A stretch of DNA of 64,000 nucleotides from Puffinus mauretanicus (Eukaryota; Chordata; Aves; Procellariiformes; Procellariidae), in assembly GCA_023333565.1 (NCBI GenBank), contig JAJKFH010003075.1, positions 682,001 through 746,000 on the forward strand. Reading direction: 5' to 3'. A program made the position numbers and the translations under genes. Below, one piece after another: positions 48,401 to 58,580 of this stretch. The notes below the pieces were generated by a model. It had not been told where the DNA came from. It saw only the letters and a program-made list of their open reading frames with translations, and did no database searches. The stretch's first letter is position 1, and each line of letters begins with the position of its first letter.

Positions 48401-49100
48401 CCACCAAGATCATAAATTATAACGGTGCCCTGTTTCCTGAGCTGCACTACCAGACAGTTCTGAGTGATACATTTTGGTAACCATGACCGAAACTTAGATC
48501 AAGCTGACATGTAGTTAATTTTTATTCCTTTGTTTTTTTCCTCATTATCTTACTGTGACAAAATGGTAAAACTGTCTCCATACCTTAATTGTGCATTTCT
48601 TTTATCAGCAAGCCGGTAAACAAATTTGACCTTAAGTCTTTTTTTTTAGGGTCACTGAAGCCCTCAGTTTCCTTGCTTTGCTTTGTAATGGTTGATTTGG
48701 GATAAAGCATCCCCAGCTTGTTTTCACCTTTGTTTTGTTCTCCCTCAGACACAGATGTGCATGTGCACATGCTTCAATTTCTACTTCAATGTAATTTCCT
48801 TCTCCTGGAACTTTTTTCGAAACAAGTTCAAAGACCCCAAAAGAAATGCTGTTTCGAAATTATGACTATTGTTGTCACTGTTAACTAGCAGCACAGAAAA
48901 AAACCCTACAAATTGTTGCCTTTTAAAAAAACACAACCAAAATCTGAGCTTTCTTGCTTATCGCTGATTTGTGTTCTCTGATATCTCGTTGATCCCTAAT
49001 CCAAAGCGTGTGTTGGGCTGCCTGTGGAATACGCTGGGAAGACCAGCATAGTCACACAAGAAGTCACTGCCTGCCTCCTGCTTTCCTGATGCTGAGGAGA
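45421..49100. other. Unique non-coding sequence
   Basis: No gene or clear transposon is seen. The only distinct structure is the 31-bp tandem duplication at 47540-47601. Open frames of up to 125 codons lack domains. Confidence 0.55.
47540..47601. repeat. Recent 31-bp tandem duplication
   Basis: Two adjacent copies with period 31 (47540-47570 and 47571-47601) are identical over 30 bases and differ only at the last (G versus A). Each begins ATTCGTAAATGCCACATCCC. Near-identity implies a recent duplication, in contrast to the diverged one at 36.9 kb. It may be polymorphic within the species, or an assembly artefact. Confidence 0.95.
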
Positions 49101-49109
49101 AGGACAAAT

Positions 49110-49440
49110 TGTGTCAGGTGGACACCTGGTACGGCACATGCTGCCGGGCAGGCTGGCATGGCTGTACCACCAGGTGCAAAGCAGGAACTGCACGGCGCGA
49201 GGGCGGGGGGTACAGCGGCTCTGCCCGCAGCGGCTCTGCCCGCAGTGGCTCTGCGCGCTCCCGCTGCGCCGGGAGAAGCGCGGCACGCTGGCATGCAGGG
49301 AGTGGGGAGAAGCAAACGTCTCCCATTTCCTCGCTCCTTTGAGGAAGCATACGGAGGGAAGGACCCATTTTCCGGCTGCGGGGAAGGAGCAGCTCGTACG
49401 ACCAAGTGCCTGGTGCAAATGTGTACTGCCCTCGCTGTTA
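49110..49440. promoter_or_regulatory. CpG-island-like patch
   Basis: By eye, about 30 CpGs in 330 bases at roughly 60% GC, about the number expected without depletion. It includes GCACGGCGCGAGGGCG and CTGCGCCGGGAGAAGCGCGG. It contains a 15-bp tandem repeat (49216-49260). Overlapping open frames on both strands (up to 167 codons) follow from the composition and the tandem repeat, and show no recognised domain. No start site or donor is assigned. Confidence 0.5.
49216..49260. repeat. 15-bp tandem repeat, three copies
   Basis: CGGCTCTGCCCGCAG appears twice exactly, followed by a third copy diverged at four positions (TGGCTCTGCGCGCTC). The period is five codons, so any frame through it gives a repeated pentapeptide. 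Confidence 0.9.
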
Positions 49441-52400
49441 CACTGGTGTAAAGCTAGCAGACATTTTCTGTGAGCGAGTTTGACAGAAAGTGAGTGCAAA
49501 AAGAAAAGGGCATGGGCTAGATCAAAGCAAATGTGTTTAAAAATCCCAATGAAAGTTTAAAGAAGTGCATCGGTCCCTCAACTCAGTGAGTCATGCTTTC
49601 TTAAACTGCCTACCGAAGTGCCAGCTGTGGGGATCGTTAGAAATGCCTTTAGAGGAATGCCGAAATGAGCGTGTCCGTAATGATACATGTATTTAAAAAC
49701 ACACCCAACTCCTGCAAGGTCCTCTACCTGAATATTTCTAAATTGCAGATAACAGGAGCCGCACGTGCAGACTGCTGGGATGTGGCTGCTTCCAGGGTGA
49801 CTGATCAGGAGTAAGCCCATCCCGCACTCAGGAAGAGCACCATCACACACGGGTAGTTTTAGGGGCTGCGCTGTTTCCCTGGAGCTGAAAAGTACCGTCA
49901 GTCAGTGTGGTTTTGCTTAGGAAGGTATTAACAGAAAACTAGCCTTTAAGAAGGAAAACAAGCTTCTGAAAAATGATTGCCATCATGGAAATGTTCTGTT
50001 TCTTGTGACATTTTCCATGATTTTTTAACCTGCATTTCTACACAGAGGAGGATGAAAATATTTGGAAAAAAAGTATTGTGAAAAACGGAAAACAGTAGCA
50101 ATACTGATCCTGCAAAAGGGGAGCATTTTTCCAATCTTTAAACTGCTTTCCTCATCTGATTGAAGCTAGATGCACGCACAAGAATTTTGTTGGACCAAGA
50201 CTATTTTCTCTGCGATGCCAGGTCCGCCTATGGCTCAGCCACTCCACTGTGCACTAAACTTGAATGGAAAGATGCTGGAAACCCCATAAAGAAGAACCCT
50301 GCTTATAAGCAAAATGAGAGTAATTTTTTTTTCTCACGAATTTAACATTACTTCCAGGTACAAAGGATAAACCCATCCTGTGTTGACTATGTTTAAAACA
50401 ACAGCCACACTTCGTGTTTCACCCAGCTTCACTTTGTTTTTTGAGGACAAAGATGTGGTTTCTACCACATTCATGAGAACTTGTCCCCCACCAGGGCACT
50501 GCCTAAAACAGCCCAAGCGTGCCCACTGACTGACTGGTCATTTCCATGACCGTGCCAAGTGACTGGCGTGGCTCAGGGGCAGCGCCTGCGAGAGCTGGTG
50601 GGGAATACGACGGCTGAGAAGGAAATAATTGCCAAGGTGCTTTTATGACAACTATGAGAGAGGCGGGCAGGAATTTGACATGAGAAAGGATGGGAAAGCC
50701 AGAGTGGGGGGCATCTGTGGCATTCAGGCAGGGCCTTTTTGCCGTCGTTGGGTTTGGGGGCATTTTTTACACCCATATGGAAGGATAATGCAGGATGTGG
50801 ATGGCAGTGAATGTAAGTGGCTTGAAAACAAAATAAGCAAGCACTTGACCAAAGACACTTTGTGGGTACAATTGCTTATCCAATCCAATGGAGATGGGTT
50901 TCACAAGGGCCCCCTCTTGTCCTGAAACATCTTATTCTCCTTGTTAAAAGGCATGTAAAAGCACAAAATACTTTTATTAAAAATGCTTTTCAGGGCTAAA
51001 TGACGTTAAGAGCACTTTCTATAGCTTGCATTGCTATTTAGGAGAGCATGTTATTTCTTTTTAATTTGCTCACTCATTCCTGAATAACTTTTCATAGGAC
51101 TCCAGACACTGCAGTGTGACAGCTAAACCAAGGAGCATCGGATGCGATGGAATTGCTCTACAAGCAACCTTGCCAAAGGCCCTTTTGCTGCACAAAGCTG
51201 GCTCTATCTTTGTATATTGAGGGAGCTAAATCAATGTTAAATGCTTGGCTCTTTTCACAGGACAATGACCAGGACCTAAGCTGCGTCCTTCCTTTTTGAT
51301 TGACACTTGAAACGTTGAGTTGGAATCAGCCAGAGGCACTGCTACAAGCTTGAAGCCTCTGCTGGGGATAACAACTGGTGACATCTGCAGAAAGGCCGAC
51401 AAAAGGCAGTTGAAAGCCGTGTTTGTTGCTTTCCCCTCTCAGATCTCCTCTCTTTCATGGAGCTCCTTACTTGCTTTAATATTATGATTCAGCACCTGGC
51501 TCTTTTGAACCTTGCTTTAAACTTCAAAAGGCGAGGTGGTATTAACAAACATGAAACGAAAAAGTGGCAGTAGTTTGATTTACTGTTGTCGTCTTATCAA
51601 GGGGGTTTTTTGTCACCAGCTGCCACTTTCTGTCATCTTTGGAACCATTATCATTTCTCTAAAATCTAAAAGACTCCACTTAATAACAGCTTTGAATACA
51701 GGCAGGATCAGTAACGTATACAGTTCTGGGATGACAGGACCGTCAAATGAAAAGAAAGATGTTGCCAAAAAAAACCCCAACCCTTAAAAAAAAAACCCAA
51801 TAAAACAAATAAAAGCTGTAGTACTTCTAAGTGACCTTGATTTCAGAATTAAACAAATCAAGCGCAATTCCATTGTTCTTTTTGGATTCATTCTGCACTT
51901 TCCTTGCAACATTTCTTTTTTGTCCTCGAGACTAAGGGAAAACAAAGCCAAGGCTCCCAGAAAAACTGCTCAGTGCACAACGAGCACTTGGTATCACATG
52001 AGCACCGTAAGCTCCTCGCTTGTGAGAGCGCCAGTGATAATTACCAGTCTCGTTTCTCTGCCGTCCTAGCACAGCAGCTCTCATTCAGGCTGAGATGAAG
52101 CCTTGAAAGCTGCCTCACTAGGGCAGACTCACTGGTCGAAAATCTGTTTAACTCTCACTTTTACAGCACCTTTCCGTGTTTCCCCGCTGTCTTTCCCGAT
52201 AGCGCTGTGCTGCCCTTCGGTTGCCAGGGCAGAGCCTGAAATGCCTCTGTGCCTCATCATCGGGCCAGTTTGCCTATCACAGCTTTCCAGGTTCGGTTAA
52301 AAGCAATCAAATAAATACAAACAAGTTTCTGGCCATAGACCTACTGCACTTTCTCACTTGTCACCTCACCGTCCTCTACAGGAATATCATCCTTACCTCT

Positions 52401-53535
52401 TTTGTTGGTCGTTTTATAATGGTGTACACAATGAACTTACCTGGAAGGAGAAATTTCTCCCAGTGCCTTCTAAACTCATAAATGATTTGATGGACGGTCC
52501 CATTGCCAGCAGTGACTTTTATCTTACATAGATTTGAACCTGCGCTTTTGCTTCTGTGCATTCTGTAGTTATTTCCACCTGTGCAAAAAGAATGAAAATC
52601 CCTGCAAAACCAAAGGGATCCAGGGATCCCCTCTCCTGTCCCCAGTGAAGTGCTTTCCCTCCCACTAACTACATGCAACACAAGGCAACAGGGAAACGGC
52701 TGCTCCAAAATGTTTTCCCCAACATCTCAGCAGCTGGTGTCCCTGCCGCTGCCCATTGACCCTTTCCAGACCCTTTTCATCACAGGAATCTGAGGTGGTT
52801 TAGTTCCAGCATCTCTTGCTAAAATGGGGATGAAAATAACGAAGTGAGACTCCTCTGTAATGTGAAAATGTTGATGTCCTGACTGCTGGAAAACCAGGAT
52901 TGCCAGAATCCAAAACTTATTATCTTTTTCTGGATGGGGATGTGACAAAACTCATACAAAAGTGAGACAGGGGTTGCTAAAAATACCTATTATCTTCTGA
53001 CGGAAAAGCTCACTGTATAATCACACCGAGGTTTTCTCACGGAGCATGTCCACATTTGAAATTTTAGTCATTTTAACAAGTGTTAATTACCACATGCTAA
53101 CTAGCAGAAGCGTGTGTGTGTGGGAGATGTTGTATATTTATTTGTTCCAGACTTGAAACATATTAGAATGTAGGCTCTATTCCAGTTTACTGTTGTATGA
53201 ATGAATGTGTTACCCAATTACAAATTAAAGATATCGCAAGAAAAAGTAAGTAAGGATCCTTCCCCGGTATATTCTTTTGATGAGGAAACCCAGAACATGT
53301 TTACCGTATTGGGTCAAGTGGAAATCTGAGCTTGAGCCTATTAAAAGCGCCTGTGGCACACAGGAACAGAAGCAATGTGCCTGTGCAGGGTGGAGGACGA
53401 CGGAGAGGTGTTTTTTATTTTACCCATGAAAAACAAGAAATTCTGAGAGAAAGAACTTACGTGGGAAAGCGTCTGTGCAATTGGATCAATGCCCCTACGG
53501 GGTTTAGGACGAATGTGGGAGAAGAGCTGATGACC
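49441..53535. other. Unique non-coding sequence
   Basis: No gene or confident transposon is seen. A/T and A/C homopolymer patches occur at about 51769-51810. Open frames of at most 110 codons have no domain. Confidence 0.55.
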
Positions 53536-53724
53536 ATATTATATATGCACATACATGTATAAATGTATATATAATTTATTTGTGTAATTCAACCATTATA
53601 TTGTCAGTATATTCGCTTATATATATTTTCAATATATTTATAGTTATAGCAGCATATATATTTGTATATATAACAGCATATTTATAATTATAAATATAAT
53701 TATAGCAGCATATATATATATTTT
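53536..53724. repeat. AT-rich minisatellite-like patch
   Basis: About 190 bases, almost entirely A/T, with many TATATA runs. A TATAGCAGCATATATA-like unit recurs at about 53645, 53669 (as TATAACAGCATATTTATA) and 53701. The units are irregularly spaced, so this is a degraded tandem array. It lies upstream of the CR1 relic at 54.5 kb. Confidence 0.8.
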
Positions 53725-54479
53725 GAACAAATAGGAGCCGAATTTTGGCTTTATTGTTTCCTTGACAGATTTTGGAAATGAGAAAACTGACATCAAGTAT
53801 TTTCTTAAAATCACTGACAACAGAATCCAGGATAAATATCTGACAGGCTAAGAAAACTCATTGTGCAGTGAAGTCAGAGTAGCTGATGAACCTGAAGATG
53901 CAATCCCCACATCTGATGTATACCTTTATAGTCTCTACAAATTGCCTAGTATAAATTCCCAGAACAAGAAAGACGTGCAGCATTAAAACAGTCCCACAGT
54001 CTCTACCAGGAGGTCTCCAGTGCTGACAGAACAAGCCAAAAAAGGGAACGGGAGGACCGCATCAAATCTGTGATTCAAGATGAAAACTGCTGATGTTGGA
54101 GGAATACCTTCAGAAGGAGCACCTCTGTATATGGGAAGAGACGTATAAGTGAAAGGGGATGGAAATGTCCCAATAGTCTACGTTTATTTCTAGATTAAAA
54201 AAAAAAAAAACAAACAAAACCGACAAACAGAAGCATTGCAAAGACTCAGTCAGGTCCAGCAACTCTTATGCAAATTTGCAAGTAGTTTAGTCAACATGCA
54301 ACCACTCCCACGCAAATAGAATGAGAAAAAAGCAATATAGAGAGATCTATATGAATCAGCTTTCTACATGGTCTGCTCTGTACCTCTTTTTAGGGAGAGC
54401 AGTGAGTGGGGGTTGTTTCTTCAAAGAGGATGAGGCTGTGGATCTGTTTCAAACTGATGGCATCATATAAGGTATTTTC
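53725..54479. other. Unclassified non-coding sequence upstream of a CR1 relic
   Basis: No gene is seen. It may hold more decayed CR1 sequence, but no diagnostic block is visible. It contains a 14-base A run (54197-54210) and a 12-bp palindrome (54269-54280). Confidence 0.45.
54269..54280. promoter_or_regulatory. 12-bp palindrome containing a POU octamer
   Basis: TGCAAATTTGCA is a perfect palindrome. With the preceding A it contains the octamer ATGCAAAT (54268-54275), the classical Oct/POU site. An 8-base match is expected by chance, and the palindromic pairing is the only unusual part. Confidence 0.25.
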
Positions 54480-55640
54480 GAAAGAAATTACTGGAATGAA
54501 TATCCTATAATCCTGATTGTATTGGCAGTAAATATAATAAGGAATGAGATTAATAACTGAGTTCAAATATATATCCAGAAAGAGTTATAAATTCTTTAGA
54601 GGGAAGTCATGCACACAAACCTGTAAGAGTTTTTAAAGGAGATCGCAAACATAAAGATGAGGATGATTTGATCATTATTATGTAGTGGGTTTTCAAAACC
54701 CCTGTTCATAACATCCCTCACCATAAACTCTTAAAGAAACCTAAGAAACTCCTATTGTGGTTTAATATGTGACTAACACATATGAAATAAATGTTAGGAA
54801 TAAGTAGCAATCGTCATTTTAATGATGGAGTTGAGGTTACTGACTGATGTGCTTTTTAAGAGGACTCTGCTGTTCTCTACATCCATTAATCATCGGAAAA
54901 AGGTGTGAACTCCGAAATGGCAATGCAGAAAATCATACTGGAGAACTGCAGCAAAAGCTGACTCTGAAAACTGCTGAAGAAACTCGCAAACTAAATGGTG
55001 GGGTGACAGAATGACAGGTTCAGAAATTCAGTGTTGATATTTGTAAAGTAAAAAAGGTAGGAAAAAATAACTCTTGCCATTCATGAAGGAGATCTTGGAG
55101 TCATTATAGATACTGTAGAGTCATTCTCTGAAAACCTCAGTTCAGTACGCAGTGATCGTCACAGGGAAAAGAAGAATGTAAGGAACCATTGAGGAAAGCA
55201 GTGAGGCAAACGCCGGCAACAACAACGGGCCACATCCTGAGCTGAGAGCAGCTCTGCTCACTCCTTCTCCTCCAAAATAAAAAATATTCGATTGCACAAG
55301 TGTAGGAACAGAAAAGTGTGAGAAAGGACAACCAGAGAAGAGCGAAAATAATGAGGATTCTTTGCCTTGGAAAATGGGTGGGGTTAGGAAATCCTAAAAG
55401 GTGCAGAGAAGGTGACTAGGGGATGATTATGATTATTATTTCCAGAACGTAAGAACTAAGGTAACCTGATGAAATGAGGAGGCAGTAGAATCAAAAGGAA
55501 TTACTTTTACATGCATTGCTCTATTAAATTTTACAACTTATTCCCAAGAGGTGTTGTAGAAGCCCAGGGTATAAATGGCTTCAAAAAGTAACTACACAGG
55601 CAGATCCCTAAAGCAAAGACTATTTTTTTTTTAAACAGTT
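54480..55640 (+). pseudogene. CR1/L3-like LINE relic, reverse transcriptase to 3' end
   Basis: This plus-strand relic keeps several reverse transcriptase and C-terminal blocks. HNIPHHKLLKKPKKLL at 54707-54754 corresponds to the block after palm motif A ('VPHxxLLxKL'). KFSVDICKV at 55024-55050 corresponds to 'KFNVDKCKV', and DLGVIID at 55091-55111 to 'DLGVIVD'. A 3' block at about 55535-55585 contains TTATTCCCAAGAGGTGTTGT, matching 'LPExVV' followed by the 'GFKxxLD' coding end. The blocks are in the correct order, but frameshifts separate them (55024 and 55091 are in different frames). No intact frame longer than 80 codons survives. The lineage is older and differs from the copy at 31.4 kb. 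The 5' end near 54480 is approximate. Confidence 0.8.
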
Positions 55641-57039
55641 ATCTTTGGACAGTTAATTTGTCTTGTATAAATATAGCTTTAAAAATTTATGTGTGTTAAT
55701 ATGCTAAACTGCACTACTTTTATCATCTGTGATCTTTCCTGTCTCTATATTTCATGCAGCAGTTGCCCTTCCCCTTTGTCAAAATTTGCTTATGAAAGTT
55801 CAGCTTTCATCTGTATGTGTCAGGATTAACTTAAGGCACCCTTTGAAAAACGGAGTTATACCTAGCTTTAGTTGGGTTGCATGGGTGATGTAAGACTGTC
55901 CAACTTCCAGTAAATGCAGGACATAAGTAGCACATTTTAAAGTTTTCCTGACACCAGTAAGTGTTTGCAGGGTTAAGTTATAAACAGGTATGTACTATAA
56001 TGCCAATAAAATTGCTGATGTCTTTACTTCTTCAACTGCTTATGGACAGTTACGTTGTGGATACTTTTCCTTCTGCATATATCATCACCTTAATGAAGCA
56101 CCTGCACTGATCGCTCCGTCACTCGGTTTTCAGGCTGCTGCAGACGTGGCCAGGCCAGAGCGAATGAAGGGTTCAGACACCAAGAAGTCAGGAATTTCAA
56201 AAGCCAAACTCACAGCAGCGCGTTGAGAGGTGAGTGCTCCAGGAAAATGCTCTAAAACTCCTGCTCACTGTTAATAAAAGTATGAAGCATGTGTTTGCCT
56301 GAACTCGAGTCCCTCCTCTGCAGTTTAATGCCCCCCCCCCCAGCTCCTGGAACCCACCCTAGAAGTAGGTACCTTCACAGTTTCATGACAAACATCTGGC
56401 CAAGAAATGCAAGATTTCTGTGCTTTGCCAAAGTCAGTTCACCTCCTCACCCTGGGAAAGGGTCACAGGCACCAGGCTACAGGCTAATGATGGCTTGCGA
56501 GCATCCCCCAAGGGAAAGTGTGCCAATGTGAAGAAGGGAAGGCAAGATTCGTGGGACGAGAGACGAGCAGGTGTAGGACCGCATGGCTCTCCTTCCAAAT
56601 GACCAAGACTGCAGGGAAGAAGAGAGCTGTTCTGGTTTTTGCATTTAAATTCATGAATTAAGACAACAGGAAAAATCCAAAAGACTAGCCCTGCAATCCC
56701 CCCCCCCCACCCACACACTTCATCCAACGTGTCGTACTTGTTATCTTTGCTCTTTTTTCTGGCTCTACGGGTGACCCCATGCGCCATTTCAAGCATGGTG
56801 ACCCCAGCTTGAAACCAGAGAGAACACTAGCACTGGTTCCTCCTTCATCACTACATCATGGTGATGGGGGACTCTTTTGGCAGATAGATCCGATGGGTTA
56901 AATCCCAGCAGATCAGAGAGGGAACTGCCGATTACTGCGGGAAAGGTGGATTAGCCTGCCAAGTACGTGGTCTCCTCCTCCTGAGCAGACCTGTACCAGC
57001 CGCTGGGGAAGTGAGGTGACATTTCTTCCTCCTTTCTGG
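55641..57039. other. Unique non-coding sequence
   Basis: No gene or transposon is seen. It contains C runs at 56331-56341 and 56699-56708. A minus-strand frame of 120 codons (56434-56796) has no recognised domain. Confidence 0.55.
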
Positions 57040-58050
57040 ATGCCCAAAGCTGCTGGACGTGTGCTGGGTGCCTCACCGTCGAGCTCGGGGCAGGTCTGTA
57101 CACGCGGGGTGGGTCGGCAGCAGCTGGAGGGCTGGTATGCTCAGGTGCTTCTGAGGTTACGTGGCTGCGAGTGCAGAGGTTCGCGCCACAAGGTGCCTCT
57201 GCATTTCTAAAATCTTGCTGTAGCACTGGTTTAGGTGCGTGTGGTCTTTGGTTTGCATCAGGCTCCCAGGTCCTTCCCTAGCGCTGTACTTCGGGGTATT
57301 TGAGCTGCACCACACCACCTATAACAAGCTGCATGAGATACATTAAAGGACAGAGTCAAATAACACGGGCAAAACCAAACAGCACTTTCGCATTTCTGGG
57401 CACTGCGTATGAGTAACTACATTGGAGACTCGTGGGTGGGTGGCTCGTTAGTGGGAGCTGCTTTGGGCTCCTGGTCAGCATTAGTACCAGCCAACTTAAA
57501 AGTATCTTTTGTTTTTATTCATATCCGCCCTGCGCAGCTAATCTCACACCGAGGTGAACTCCATAGTGTGCTGAAATCACGTGTTTCATCAGGAAAACTC
57601 CCTCATGCACGTGCTTATTCCTCCAGCTAAAAATATCCCAAAGCAAAACCTCCGAAATGGCACCCTCCTCTGGCTCAGCCGCACCCACAGCCAAACACAC
57701 TTATCTGGCAATCGCAGCAGCTCCGACGGAGCCGAAAACTGCAGGAAACTTCATAGCAAAACAAATAGGATGGTGACGAATGCGCGCAAAGCTCTGGAGA
57801 TCCTGATTGCTGTCACCCGACCGAGGCATATCAAATGTCAAGAACCGGTGACTACAAACCAGCGCCCAGCCTGCATGCCTTCCCCACGGCCAGGTGGGAG
57901 CCGCGCACGTTGCCCCCGTCTTCCCTCGATCACAGCAATGAGAGCCCCTCCCCGGAGACCAGCCGCAGGGCTAAAAAATTCCATTTACAGCACATATATT
58001 CCGTGGAGGTAATCCCCAGGACACGGACACTTCCAGCAGGCACGTGATTA
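57040..58050. promoter_or_regulatory. CpG-retaining region in two clusters
   Basis: About 11 CpGs fall within 57055-57190 and about 28 within 57650-58050 (by-eye counts), the latter near the number expected for its roughly 52% GC. The middle is CpG-poorer. An open plus frame of 143 codons (57581-58012) coincides with the second cluster and shows no recognised domain. No TATA box or splice donor stands out. It may be an unannotated regulatory element. Confidence 0.4.
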
Positions 58051-58415
58051 GAGATTGCCATGAAACAACAGAGTGCAGGATTTGGCTCTCTCTGCTGTAA
58101 TGAGGTAAAGTACATGTAATTCAGAAATGTATACATATATACATCACGGTTTGGCAGTTGTCAGTGTTCACTTATTATGCGTCACCCTCTAGCAAAGACG
58201 CGAGGCTCGAAGTCTCCTTGCAAATGCAACAAGTGCTTGCTTCTACATAATGATTGAGGGCCAAAAGCTTGCTGCTCTCGCTCCCAGCCAACGCACACTG
58301 CATCAGCCGTCTGGTGGCAAAGGGCAGGAAGCAAGAGTTTGCCTGACCTTGTGATACACCTCTTGCTCTCATCCACATAGATCCTTTTATGCATTTAGAA
58401 AAAACTGCACCCAAA

Positions 58416-58580
58416 GAATCATAGAATCATAGAATCAGTAAGGTTGGAAAAGACCTCTAAGATCATCGTGTCCAACCGTCAATCTAACACACCATGCCCA
58501 CTACACCATGTCCCTAAGGGCCTCATCTACACGTCTTTTAAATACTTCCAGGGATGGTGACTCTACCACTTCCTTGGGCA
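58416..58580 (-). mobile_element. Young truncated CR1 LINE 3' tail
   Basis: Read on the plus strand it begins with repeated AATCATAG units, then AGGTTGGAAAAGACCTCTAA, GATCATCGTGTCCAACCGTC, TCTAACACACCATGCCCACT and CCAGGGATGGTGACTCTACC, ending at TTCCTTGGGCA. This is the reverse complement of the avian CR1 3' UTR, including the terminal ATTCTATG-type short repeats, so the element points to the minus strand with its 3' end at 58416. Only about 165 bases remain, a typical 5' truncation. Similarity is much higher than for the plus-strand relics, so it is the youngest transposon in the window. It is also the best taxonomic marker (a bird, of a type I associate with neoavian genomes). Confidence 0.95.

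Noticed and set aside
48996..49499. 167-codon minus-strand open frame and overlapping plus-strand frames of 120 and 147 codons
   Set aside because: All frames are open because of the GC-rich CpG patch and the 15-bp tandem repeat. Several frames are open at once, which is the mark of composition rather than coding.
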